Part shown: positions 1 to 10,755 of the stretch, one piece after another
Position numbering within the stretch: position 1 is the stretch's first letter
Layout of the letters: the number at the start of each line of letters is the position of its first letter
NCBI RefSeq assembly: GCF_002078875.1
Contig: NC_034411.1
Span: 51,413,695 to 51,477,694, forward strand
DNA: 64,000 bases
Reading direction: 5' to 3'
From: Numida meleagris
Taxonomy: Eukaryota > Chordata > Aves > Galliformes > Numididae
Notes under the pieces: model-generated
Seen by the model: only the letters and a program-made list of their open reading frames with translations
Database searches by the model: none
What the model was told of the DNA's origin: nothing
Program-made: the position numbers and the translations under genes

Positions 1-10
1 GCGGCAGGGT

Positions 11-16
11 CACGTG
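11..16. promoter_or_regulatory. CACGTG E-box
   Basis: The palindrome CACGTG sits in the context GGTCACGTGGCG at the very start of the CpG island. This is a good match to the site bound by USF, MYC/MAX and the MiT/TFE factors, and one flanking base short of the lysosomal CLEAR consensus. Its position near the likely start site supports a promoter role, but binding is inferred from the motif only. Confidence 0.5.
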
Positions 17-75
17 GCGGGGAGTCGGGCCCAGGCGTCGCCGCCGCCGCTCCGGTAGCGGTGAGAGACGGAGCC

Positions 76-130
76 GGGAGGGCGGGCGCGGGGGGAGGCG
101 CCGCGGGGCCGAGGGCGGGCGCGGGGAGGG
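76..130 (+). other. Two potential G-quadruplex tracts in exon 1
   Basis: Bases 76-95 read as four runs of three or more G with loops of 1, 1 and 3 bases. Bases 105-130 hold five such runs with short loops. Both fit the standard G3+ N1-7 pattern on the sense strand. They would lie in the RNA leader if transcription starts upstream of them, and otherwise could fold in promoter DNA. Confidence 0.6.
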
Positions 131-3100
131 AGCGCGGGGCTGCGAGCGGCCGCCGCCCGCCGCGCTGAGGTGAGTGCGGGGCGGGGGTCGCCGCGGCGGG
201 GCGGGAGTGGGTGGGCAGCTCTGCGGCCGTTGTCCTTTTGTTACGGCGGGCGGGCAGCCCGCTCGGGGCGGGGGCCGTCGTCCCTAGCGGTCGGCTCCGA
301 GATTAGCCTGGGGCCGGCCGGGCTGCACGCTTTTTTCCGGTGCCGGCTGCGCCCGGCGCGGGCGGTGCGAGCGGGCTCCTCCCAGCCTCTCCGGCCGGGC
401 CGGTAGCACGGCGCTCGGGGTGCGATGCCGTCGGCGCCGCTTCGGCCCTGCCCGCTCCACGTCCCCCTGTGCGGGGCACCCGGGCGTCCCGCAGGGCTCC
501 GGGGAAGCTCCGGGGAAGCCCCGGGGTCCGCCCGGCCGGCGCTGCTCTCGGGCCGCGTAGTACAGCGTAGAATGGAACCGGCCGGCGGTTCCGAGTGCCG
601 CTAGGTGCCCGCTTCTCAGAGCGGCGGTTGAGATATGATGTGCCCGGGGGAGCGCGGGGTGAAGGGCCCCCGAGTTACCGGCACGTTCGGGTGCTCGGGA
701 GCCCCGCGGTATCTCAAGGAAGGACCAGACAAAGGCCTCAGTAGAGAAGACCTTTCTCTGCTTCTTTAAAAAACGTGATCGCGCTCGTGTCGTTCTCGTC
801 GGGGACTTCATTTTGCCGGGGTGAGAGCGCCTGTCCCAGTGTTACTGGTGGGTGAGCAGCACGCCGTGCTGTGCATAGGTTAGGTAAGAGGTACGTGCTG
901 CTGATGCGTCCCCGCACGGCAGCTGTAAACAGCACAGTTGTTGCTTAATGGCTGTCTTTAAAAATGATTTGTGAAATGTAAGTCTGAAGCCCTAAACTAT
1001 CTGACTGATGAAATGCGGAATACCAAGCACTTGCTTGGAAAAGCAAGTGTTTTGCCATCATATAGCACTGACACCCTTGGAGATGGCTATGTGAATGTGA
1101 GCCACAAATGTTTAACTGTTTCTACTGAAAGCTTAGTCCATTCTTACTTAAAAAGAAAAAAAAAAACCAGAAGGCTTGTCACAGAACAGATTTCTCTTTA
1201 CACCACTGTTCCTGGTAACACTGCTTCAATCGCACCGTCACAGATTTTTCTGTAATAGCAGAATGATGGTGATCCCTGGGGACGCTCACAGCTCCATCCT
1301 GCAATTCTGATTTGAGAAATAGCTTCATGCCAGCAGCCCCTAAACAGAGTGCTCTTGCAAGGGAAATGTGGACAAGTGGGCCTCGTTTTTCATAGGTATT
1401 GAGAGACAAGTGAGATGGAGATATTTCCAAAAATTGTGTCTGCCACTGCCCCCAGTGGAATTTTATAAAAAGGTAATTATCAATTTTTGTGGGGCTGAAA
1501 CGAAGCAGTTGGCTGGGGTCTGCATGTGTAGGTAGACGCTTTAAAAATCAAAAATTGCCCAGAAGACTGCCAGCTATTGCTGTTGTGAGTGACTTTTATG
1601 GAAAGTAGATTGTTTTGTACAATACATCACTGCTTTGGGCTGCAGCCTGTGGAATTTGTTCTCACCTAGTCAACAGGTGTTTGTTCTAAAGCCCTTCTTG
1701 TATTTCACTATTCTGAAATTGCCTATTCCTCTTGGGAGCTATACTGAGTTCCTGATGGGTGGTTCCTTTACTACGTTTTTTTCAGTGAGTCGCTGAATAG
1801 ATTCAGATGGTTCTGTTGTAAGCTTGCATCATTTTATCACAGAAATGATTGCTTCTGCTGAACTTCCAAATAAAATTAGTTTTATTAATAATTAACATCC
1901 AGGAAAAAAAGTAGTACATGCCTTATGTTATTTTTAAGCTTGCTTAGTCTATGCAGCTTTTAACAGCACTTTTCATTAGTAGGTTTCAAAACACCTTGCA
2001 AAAGAATTCAGTGTAATTACGATTTTCTTATCTGAGGGTAATTATCTAGTGCTCACAAAGATATCATTGTTCACCTGTGATTGCTCTTAGAAACTCTGTA
2101 AGAGGTTAAAAAATAAAATCAGGTATTGATTAAAAAACAAACAAAAAATGCCTTATGATAAAACCCCACATGCTCACATTTGTTTTGAACAGTTTTCTGT
2201 TGTAGCACTTTTATTTTGCATAATGGTGCCTGAGGTCATTTCGTATTGTACCTCCTGTGCCAAGGCTGGGAGCTAATCCTGCTCGCTGTTAGGTAGAACA
2301 GGCTTCTCTGCTTCTTGTCAGAAGAGACCCTGTGGAAGGCTTAACCAAATTCACAGATGAGTTAGAGAATGATTCAGGGCAGGTTTCTGTTAAAGGGCTC
2401 CAAGTAATCATGGTGCATGCCTCTGGTTACCAAGGAGCTAGCTTGGTTGCTGAGAGGGTTTGTACAGATGTCTTTTCATATCTATTAGAAGTGGGGGGGA
2501 GATTTGAAGGAGTTACTTGTATTGCCAGAACCATTCCATCTTCTTGGCTTTCTTCCTCTTCAATGTGCAGAGCTGGTGAGAGGTAGTGATTTGGAATCTT
2601 GCTCTTTTGTTGCTATTGACTGGAACTGTTTCTTCTCTTTAAGCATCCCATTTTTTGTAATGCTTCTGGAAGCAGAACAAACTTCTGGCACAGGAGGTGT
2701 GAGGTGCACACTCTAAAATAGTGTGGGTTTTTTTCCCACCCGCAGCTATCTCTACCAATCTTGGTGTGCAAATTATCACAAATTTTATTATTGGTGCATT
2801 TTAATAGGCGATCTAGTTTAGGACTTGAGATCTCTTATACTGTGTTGATATCTTCCAAAATAGCACAAATAAATTGTTTTCTGTTGTATAGTTTGAAACA
2901 ATGGAAACGTCATTTAGGGGTAACAATACTTGCTAGGAAATGTGCAAAAGATTTTATAACAGCAGTGTTACAGTTTTATTCGTATGGGAACTCTTTGTGT
3001 GTGATACTGTCCAGAAACATGTACTCATGTAACTTATGTCTGAATTGTAGACTCTTCATTAAGGGAATAGTAGGGCTTCCCTATAGTAGTGAAATGCTTG

Positions 3101-5167
3101 CAGACAGCAAGCTCTGAAATCAGTGATTTCTGTTGACTTCATGTCAAAACAGGGCCTGCCTGTAGGCATGGCAGAATCTAAACTTGTTAGATCCATGTGG
3201 ATTTGGATAGTTTGGGATAAAGATTTAAGAGGTCTAATTTCATAGAGGAGAATTTTCTGCCTGTTTTTATGTTCATTTTTCTGTGACTCAACACCCCTAG
3301 TCTTGTGTGGGGGGACTATTGCTTTCATCCTTGCTTATTTATTTCATTCGCTATTGTCTGTTTTGTGTTATTTTTAATTAATTTCATTGTTTACCTAGTT
3401 TTACAGTACTTAAAAGTTTAATTTTTTAAGTGGTCTATGATAGTTTTCCCTTTGTGCTTATACTATGAAAAACCTTAGTACTCTTCAGAGTGTGAGAGGT
3501 AGATTGTGTTGATTCTGAGCATTTCTCACAGGCTGCACATCAAATCCTTGATAGCTAGAACATATCACAGCTGTCCTGGAGAACCTCCCGCAGGAAATGT
3601 GGGCTCTTCGCGTGGCATGGAGGTCCTGGCTCATTTGATTGTTGTCCTCTGCGTGGTCTCAGAGCCAGCAGATCTCATCCTGCTAGGAGTCATACATGCT
3701 TTCCTAGTTTCCTGGGTTTAAATCACCTCTGATGCCCTTGTCTAGTGCAGAATACTCTTTGCAAAACATGTATTTGAAGATTAATTTGCCCATTAGAATA
3801 TAAGAAATTTGGCACTTTTCACTACTAGTATCGTTTCTTCTCTTGCTTTGTACATGTGATGGAATAAATTCCTCTCCTGTGAAGACATTCTTCTCATTAA
3901 ATGTTTGCTGAAGCGAATATCTTGTCAGCTAAACTGATTTCTAAATAAAATCTTCAAACATCTCTTATTTCATTAGTTTGAATAATAATTGCTAACTAAA
4001 ATCTGGAAGGAGGCCAAACCCGTATCTATTCATACAACAGTTTGAAGAAAATTACTGCAAATACTTTATCGGTGCTACCTGGCACCACTTAAGCAGATGA
4101 AAAATGCAGGAAGGATTCCTATGTTGGATACAGTACCAAACAAAAGCAGCATTCTGCACGTGTATTAAGAACACTGTTGAACAGCAGTGTTTTTAGACAT
4201 GAGCAGAAATAAAGTCATAATGAAAAGCAAAGGTGGGCTGATGGCTGTGCCAGCAATGGATCGTGGTCCACAGGGGTTCATGTTGGAGAAAGACCTTGGC
4301 TCGTGATGTTCTTAGGTTGAGAGCGGAGAACTCAAGAGCTGCACACGCTCCTTTTTGTTCTGCGTTGGTGTAGTACCCAGTGCAGTGGAAGCCCCATTCT
4401 GCTTTGCAGCTTAGTCTTACTGGTAGCATTCCTCCTGGCTGTGCTTCATGAGAACGAGTCTCTGCTCTGTCAGAATGGTGGAATGAGTTCTAGGAAATCC
4501 TATTAGTCATAAATAACTAAAAAATAGAATGCAGCTCCAAAGATCTACCTGTCTAATACCTGGATAAAGTATGTGGAAGGGAGACTCTAGCACAAATCCT
4601 CTCTTGTAGATAATATAGGCTGCGGATAATAGTTAACGTTGTATTAAAAATATCACAAATGTTACTCAGAAAGCTATTTTAAGTGTTAAGTAAAACTTGA
4701 AGGGGGAGTGAATTCAGCTAAGGGAGAAGGAGGAAGAGTTATCTATTTGTGGTGCCTTCCCCAGCTCTCGTGAGTGATGTGAGTATATTAAGAACTGTTG
4801 CTGTATAAATATCTTGGCTGCCATACAAGTGCCCTACATAGTGCTTGAAAATGAGGGAATTGAGCAGTGTAGGTGTCGAACCAGCTTTAGATATTTTACC
4901 TTCATTTTTTCTGTGCAAAGAAATGCAGCCCAAGAATGAGCTCGGACCAGAGGTGTTTTCCACATCGGTGTCTTGTTTTGGTGGTGAGTGATAGCAGGAG
5001 CCTAGGGCGTGCAGATAGCTGGGTATCTGAAGGAAGTTTCACCAGCTTCTAGCAGGATGCAGTTTAGAGATCTCTAAACAGACGATTTGGTATTGAATCG
5101 TTTGGTTTTTAATAGCTGTGGTGAATTTATGCAATCTCTTTTTGAACCCCCAGAGACATTAACGTCT

Positions 5168-5181
5168 GCGGCATCTAGTGG
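5168..5181 (-). promoter_or_regulatory. CTCF-like motif (weak)
   Basis: Read on the minus strand, these 14 bases fit the CTCF core pattern CCASYAGRKGGCRS at all but one position. The mismatch (C for G at position 10) falls in the conserved part of the core. A single near-match in 64 kb may be chance, so this is a weak candidate. Confidence 0.2.
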
Positions 5182-5219
5182 TGCAAGAATGATAGAAACG
5201 TAGGTGTTCATTTCTCGTT

Positions 5220-5283
5220 AGAATCACAGAATTGGGTTGGAAGGGGCTTAATAGATCATCTAATTCCAATGCTGTTCCACTGT
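5220..5283 (-). mobile_element. CR1 LINE 3' end fragment
   Basis: The bases match the complement of the avian CR1 3' terminus: the AGAATCACAGAAT tail, then a diverged GGTTGGAAGGGGC and GATCATCTAATTCCA block. Only about 60 bases are recognisable, so this is a severely 5'-truncated copy antisense to TULP4. Confidence 0.8.
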
Positions 5284-8200
5284 TGCCAGGTTAAAAGCTA
5301 CAATCCTCCACTCCCTTCATTTTGTACAGTGCAAATGCTTGCTATTTTTAATTTGTAAAATTTGATGTCAAATTTGTATGGATGAGGTTGACTGCTTCAT
5401 GTGTGCATCTGGAATGGTAGATGTGCAGACTCTTTCTTATTTGTTGGGAAATAACTCTTTCATCTTCTCACTTTCAGTAACGTCCTCTTTGCCTATACAT
5501 CGCAATTTCTCATCAGCAGTTCTCTGGTTCCATTTCACAGACAGCTTTGCACTTAGAAATGTTTTTTTTTTTTGTAAAGACTACGGAGTTGATAACTGTA
5601 TATGAATTGTATCTGCAGAAAGATTGTGAGCCTCTGAAAGGTAATGGCTACATCTGTGAATGTTTGTAAGAACAGGGAGAGTTTTGGTTCAGCTCTTGGT
5701 GTGCAGTTTCCATAGTGGAGTAGCAGAGGACAGATATTATGCCTATATTTATCATATAGTTATCTAAAAAACATTTTAAGACATTCCCGAATAGCTGGAA
5801 ACAGAACAGCGTGTAATGAAATGGCTCTCTCCTGCAGCCCCTACTTCTTGAGTTTTTACTTCATCTGTAAAGAAGCAATATTATAAATCATATGGGTTTG
5901 ATGGCTCTGCAGCCTTCCTGGGATCTCCCCTCTTTGATGTGGACTTACCCTTGGCTTGGATTCCTCATTCCTCCTTTTCACTGCTAATGTTTGTTAGCAG
6001 ATCTTTACAGGTGCTTTTGTTGGTGCTTAATGCAAAGATCCTTCATGGCAGTGTATTCTTGGGTTTTTTTTTTTTTTTCATTTGTCAGAACAGAAAACGA
6101 GGGTGCAGGTCCCATTGTCTGGTAACTTTTCAAAATTAGATAAAGCGATAAAGGTGGTTGAATTCTAGGAGAGATACTTAAGTAGGTGTGTTTGAATCTT
6201 ATAATGACATGGGAAGCTAAGCAGTGAAAATCTGCTGACTTGGATGAATGATCAAGAGATTAAACAACCTCATGTTACTGATAGGATATTTGGAAGCATT
6301 TGCAGCTTTTCCAAAGTGGAAATTGAAGGGAAAAAAAAAAAAAAAAGAGGATTTTTTGTTTAACGTAGCTATGGCAAGGCCCATTATGATAGGCCATCAT
6401 GAGCAAGAATTAGTCTGTTTTGCTGAACAAAAAAACTTCTGTGCAGCAATAGAGTTCTATTAAAAGCAAATACAAAGCATAGGATTAAGTGATTATGTTT
6501 TCATCCTATGAGCTATAGAATTTTAAGAGGTGGATTCCTTCCAGATTTCACCAAGCTGCTGAGAAGTCACTCTTTCTTAATAGCAGTAGAATAACTATGG
6601 AACATGTATTCGATCCAGTGTACGTAATTTCTGTGTTGCAAAGGGAATTTTTGCGTTTGGATGTCTTCACTGGACCTGTGGTGAGATTGAGGAAAGTACT
6701 CTGTATGAAGAAGTACAATTTGAGCTCAGTACTAGTGCTGGGAGTATGCCTGTGCAATATTAGTCCCACGTTTACATTCTCAAAAGGTTAAGTACTTATT
6801 TTTATTAATAAAGCAGTTGGCTTGGAAATTTTCCTTTCTTCAAAGGAAATAAATGAGCCACCACTGATGTTTGTAGCATGGGAGGTGTTGAAGAAGGTTA
6901 TATTGGATATTCTCATAATACGGCTTTGTTTTCAGTCCTGTTGGAGGATTTTGCTATTTTTATTATTAAAATAGAGAGTATTTGGCCAGAATAGTGGTTG
7001 TTCTGGGCTAAAAGTGACCAGTAATGCTTAAAGATTTCATAAAAGATAGTGTTCTGTTTTTCCAGGACACAAAAGTAAAGTCTTTAGTCATTGTCAGAGG
7101 GAGGTTATTCCAGAGGTTGGGTGGTTTACTTAATTCATTCATCCCCTTTCCCCTTTGGATACTTCTGGTGTGAGGAAACTTCTTGTTGGTTTGGAGAGAA
7201 AATGTTTGTGATTCGATTGTCTAGAGCTGTGGTGACAGAACAAGCTCTTACTGGTTTTAAAATAGCATTGCTTATTGATGCTTTGTTCTCTAGTTTGCAT
7301 TTGAATTTGTGTTCTTCCTCCTTGTCCAAGGGGAGTGAAACCCAAGAATTTTTCTGGTGGAAATGATCAGTTTTCTTCATGTTTGATAGAAGAATGAAAA
7401 TTCTCCTTAAATAATAGTAGGACCTCTGCATGGGAGGTAATAACCTAGTTTTTATAGTGTGTCTCCAGGAGTAGATCTTCTCCTAGTAGCCCAGTTTTGG
7501 TAAGGAAAGATGTAATGGAACAGATGTGTCATCAGAGTTTAGATCGTATTGATTTGCCTCCAGCTGCATTGTCACATTGACAAATGTCTCCGGATGACTC
7601 AGTGTCCGTACCAGTGTGGAACTGACTGTTTTCACTTGTGTTTACTTCTTTCATTTGTTGGTATGTAGACTAAGATTTAATTGCTTTCTGAGCCTAACAC
7701 CCAAGCTCTCGAAATGGCTTTTTTTCCCCTTGGAGTATTTTTAAGATGTTTGTGTTACTGCCTTTTTCACTGTCAGGACTAGTGTGAAAGCATTCAGTGA
7801 AAGATCTTTAAATACTGGTAATGCTCAGTTCCTTCAACAATTGCATGCACACACATTTGGCTGCACAGTGTGATCTAAGTTTAGAAAAGGGTTCTGTTCT
7901 GTTTTCACTTAATTTTAATGGTCTTTTACATTCATTTGAGGCATCCTAATGACTTCTGGGATCTTATCCAGTCCTTCCTAATAGATAAGTTTGTGAGTCC
8001 TGTGGATCAAATTTCAGAATCGGTTGTGTAGGGGAAGTCCCTCTTATATGCCATATAACTTCAGGTATTCCAATAATTCCTGGTGTGTTTTCAAAGTACT
8101 GCCTCTGCTTGTCTGTCTTCACTGTAGCAACATATTTGTGATTGGGAAGGCGAAGCAGTCTGTAGGAGGTTACTGCCACATCAATCTGACATTAAAAGCA

Positions 8201-10216
8201 ACTGCCATTCCATGTAGATTAGTATTCTGTTGATTGCTATTTTTTTGCCTTTATGAACCTGTGTTAGTCTAAGGTTGGTAGTTACATTTGGGTTTTACTT
8301 CTGTTGTGTGTTTGCTGATGGTTGTAGCAGCAGATTGGGAGTTAGAACTCCTCTACTCTCCTCCCACTTTTGTCATGAACTTCTATATTGCTTTGAGGTG
8401 CTTAATTGCCTTTTACTCAGTGGTATAATGGGATTAATGCTATTTTCCTTCTCCTTAGGAGCACTTAGGCTAGCAAAGCACCTTCAGAACACTGGTTAGA
8501 AGATTGAAGACTCAGGGTCGTGTTAAGAGACATCATCATGTAGCTGGACATGAGTCAAACATTCACTTAACAGAGGATGAGTAGGCTGTGCAAAGGTTAA
8601 AATAAAAAATGCAGAAAAGGGGAGGAGACCAAAATAGGAGAGAGTGAACTATAAATACTGTAATGCAACTCCTTTGCTTCTTGATTATTCTTGAGATAGT
8701 TTGTTTTTTGGGGTATCGCTTAATGTCTGTAACCTGTCAGCAGTGGTGCTGAAGTAGCGATACTTTGAAAAGACTGGCAGAAAATGTGTGCCTGGGTGAG
8801 GTCCCTGTATGTGAGGCACGTAGTCAGGCGTCTCCACTGAAGCACTGCTGTGGTTGAATGACTCCTCCACCTGTTTGTAGGAGGTCCGGGAAAGGGTTCA
8901 GAGTATCGCTGAAAAGTAGTATCGACAGAGTATCGGCAAAGAGGTTTGTAATTCAAGGCAGCGAGGCAAAGGTAGAATTCCCTAGGTCATAGAGAGGAAT
9001 GAGAAAAGGCAAAAAGGTCCTTGCTTGTTTTGAGACTTACCAGTGTTCTGGTGCAGATGTCTATTCAGAAATGGGAAAAACAAAATCGCATTCTTTCATG
9101 CTAATTCTCCTTGCTGGGTTTCTCAAGTTGTGGTGCAAGGCTTTCCAGGTGTCTTGCCTAGAGCTGCTTGTCTGCTTTCTTTGCAAGGTATCTTGTTTAC
9201 CTCTCTTGATCCTTTCTATTTTTGGAGAAGCTTATTCTCTCTCTTCAGAGGCTTACTTGCCTTCTTTGAGTACCTGAGTAAATTCAGGGCTCTCCTAGGG
9301 GTTTACATTTGTCAAAAGATGATACACCACTGTCCCGTCTCTTCTTTTGTCCCTCTGTACTTCTGAGACTCTTTCAGGATAAGCTCCTGTGGCTATGATA
9401 TTGATACTGTGCATTGTTCCTCTGAGTGATACTGTTGAAGGTTTTTGTTACCTGTGCTGTGATGTTTCTTAGGTGGCCTGTACCGTAGCACTCTGGCCAT
9501 CTCTTTTAAGCTTTTCTGGCAGAATTTTTCAAAGCCGTCTCTTTTAAAGTATGCCGAAGTAGTAACAAGGAGGAGTGATAAAAGTTATGAGAGATGCTGG
9601 TTTCCATACAAAATAGAACTCTCAGAAGTGCACAGCTTTTTTGGCAGCATTAGGATATCTAGTGTATCTTGCAGCACGCTTGTTGTGAACTGACAGCCAA
9701 AGACTTTTTGTTCTGTGTTTTGGAAAATTTCAGGCCCAGAACTCTAGTGTTGACTTAGTCAAAACACTGCTCAGACAAAAACATATTCAGACAAGATCTA
9801 TATATAGCTGCCGCTCTGAAAGCCTCAGTGTCCCTTGTATGAAGTTTTTCAGACTTAATAAAGAGATATCCCATGTTCTGTATTGCTTGGAGGACCAAAG
9901 GCTTAAGAAACATTATGATACTAAAAAATTTTGAGAGCTGTTTGCCCTAGCGCCTATTTGCATGGAATATCTTCTGCATAATTTTTCTGATATTTACAAA
10001 CAAGATGGGCAAAAGCTTAGATTTTCTTAGAGTAGTTTGTTTATTCTGTTTGATTTTTGTCCTCTAAATTCTGAAATCCTTACTGATGAGTCTAATTATA
10101 AACAAGATGTTCTGACATGCTGATGATAAGTCTAAATCTGCCTTAGGACAATTGCCTCTTCCCTAATGTGATGTCAGTGGAAAGCCTGAAAATGCTCCAA
10201 TACAACAGCTTTCTTT

Positions 10217-10221
10217 CTCAG
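10217..10221. repeat. Left target-site duplication of LTR copy 1 (CTCAG)
   Basis: CTCAG directly precedes the LTR start TGTCATGG and is repeated exactly at 10751-10755 after the terminal CA. The perfect 5-bp duplication fixes the LTR ends. Confidence 0.85.
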
Positions 10222-10750
10222 TGTCATGGTTTTATGATTTTCGGTTATTGGTACTCCACATCATAACATCATGTAGTGAATGTACCTGGTTCTCAGAAGA
10301 GAAGGACTACTACATTCCCCACGGTACTTTGCTCCTCTGTTACCATTTTCCAGCTGGAGGGAAAAGATAAAAGCTCGCAGTATAAAAACTTGCAGATCCC
10401 GAGACCTCGTCCCTTTTTCCGCCATCTCTTGTCTTGGCAGCACCTCGCTCTCCAGCCGTCTTATCGTCGGTAGTAGAGTAAGGCCTACCTTGATTTTGGG
10501 ACATTCTCTCTCTCTGTATTGGATTTATCAGCTTAAATTGTAATTATATTGTATTAGAGTGTGTTGTTTTGCATTCCGATATTTTATTTAGTAAATTAGT
10601 TTGTTTCTCCTCAGATTGTTGCCGCTGTTCTTTGCTCTCAAGGCCATCTCCTTACCCTTTTCCCCTTTCCCCTTTTCCCGGGGCGTGGGCCCGTGGGTCC
10701 CCTGTCCCCTTCGTCACAGAACCAGGCCAAATGCCCGTAAACCGTTGACA
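10222..10750 (+). mobile_element. Solo LTR of an avian endogenous retrovirus, copy 1
   Basis: A 529-base LTR that starts TGTCATGG and ends TTGACA, flanked by the 5-bp duplication CTCAG, with no internal retroviral sequence beside it. This is a solo LTR left by recombination between the two LTRs of a provirus. It contains TATAAAA at 10381-10387 and a donor-like AGA|GTAAGG at 10478. Pyrimidine-rich and GC-rich blocks follow, the latter including GGGCGTGGG at about 10680. It shares its start, a CCACATCATAACA block, a TATTTAGTAAATTAG block and its end with the LTR at 62376. A 5-bp duplication is compatible with ERVL-type elements, but the family is not identified with certainty. Orientation is the same as TULP4. 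Confidence 0.88.
10381..10387 (+). promoter_or_regulatory. TATA box of LTR copy 1
   Basis: TATAAAA in the middle of the LTR, followed by a GC-richer stretch, in the place expected for the U3 promoter. It predicts an LTR transcript starting at about 10410 on the + strand. The equivalent position in the second LTR is degenerate (near TTTGTATGCGG), so only this copy keeps a clear TATA. Confidence 0.6.
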
Positions 10751-10755
10751 CTCAG
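10751..10755. repeat. Right target-site duplication of LTR copy 1 (CTCAG)
   Basis: An exact copy of the five bases before the LTR, immediately after its terminal CA. Confidence 0.85.

Larger units (their letters stand above)
1..169 (+). other. TULP4: TULP4 exon 1, non-coding (5' end open)
   Basis: The exon end is set by CTGAG|GTGAGT at 169/170, a full consensus donor inside the CpG island. There is no ATG in these 169 bases, so it can only be 5' untranslated sequence. A second, weaker donor-like site (GCG|GTGAGA) lies at 60/61 and could give a shorter first exon. Assignment to TULP4 is an inference: the next good + strand exon carries the TULP4 start codon, and no other gene is seen between. 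The 5' boundary is unknown. Confidence 0.75.
1..830. promoter_or_regulatory. TULP4: CpG island / TULP4 promoter region
   Basis: The first 800 or so bases are very rich in G, C and CpG dinucleotides, and the sequence drops abruptly to AT-rich, CpG-poor DNA after about 830-920. This is the usual look of a vertebrate housekeeping-type promoter. It contains a CACGTG E-box, GC-box-like GGGCGGG runs, no clear TATA box, and a perfect splice donor at 170. The transcription start cannot be placed: it may lie within the first bases or upstream of the window. Long frames on both strands here are by-products of high GC and are not taken as genes. Confidence 0.88.

Noticed and set aside
284..811. 175-codon minus-strand open frame in the CpG island
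   Set aside because: It is composed of GC-driven residues (Pro, Arg, Ala, Gly), lies across a promoter, and matches no protein I know. CpG islands often give such frames by chance.
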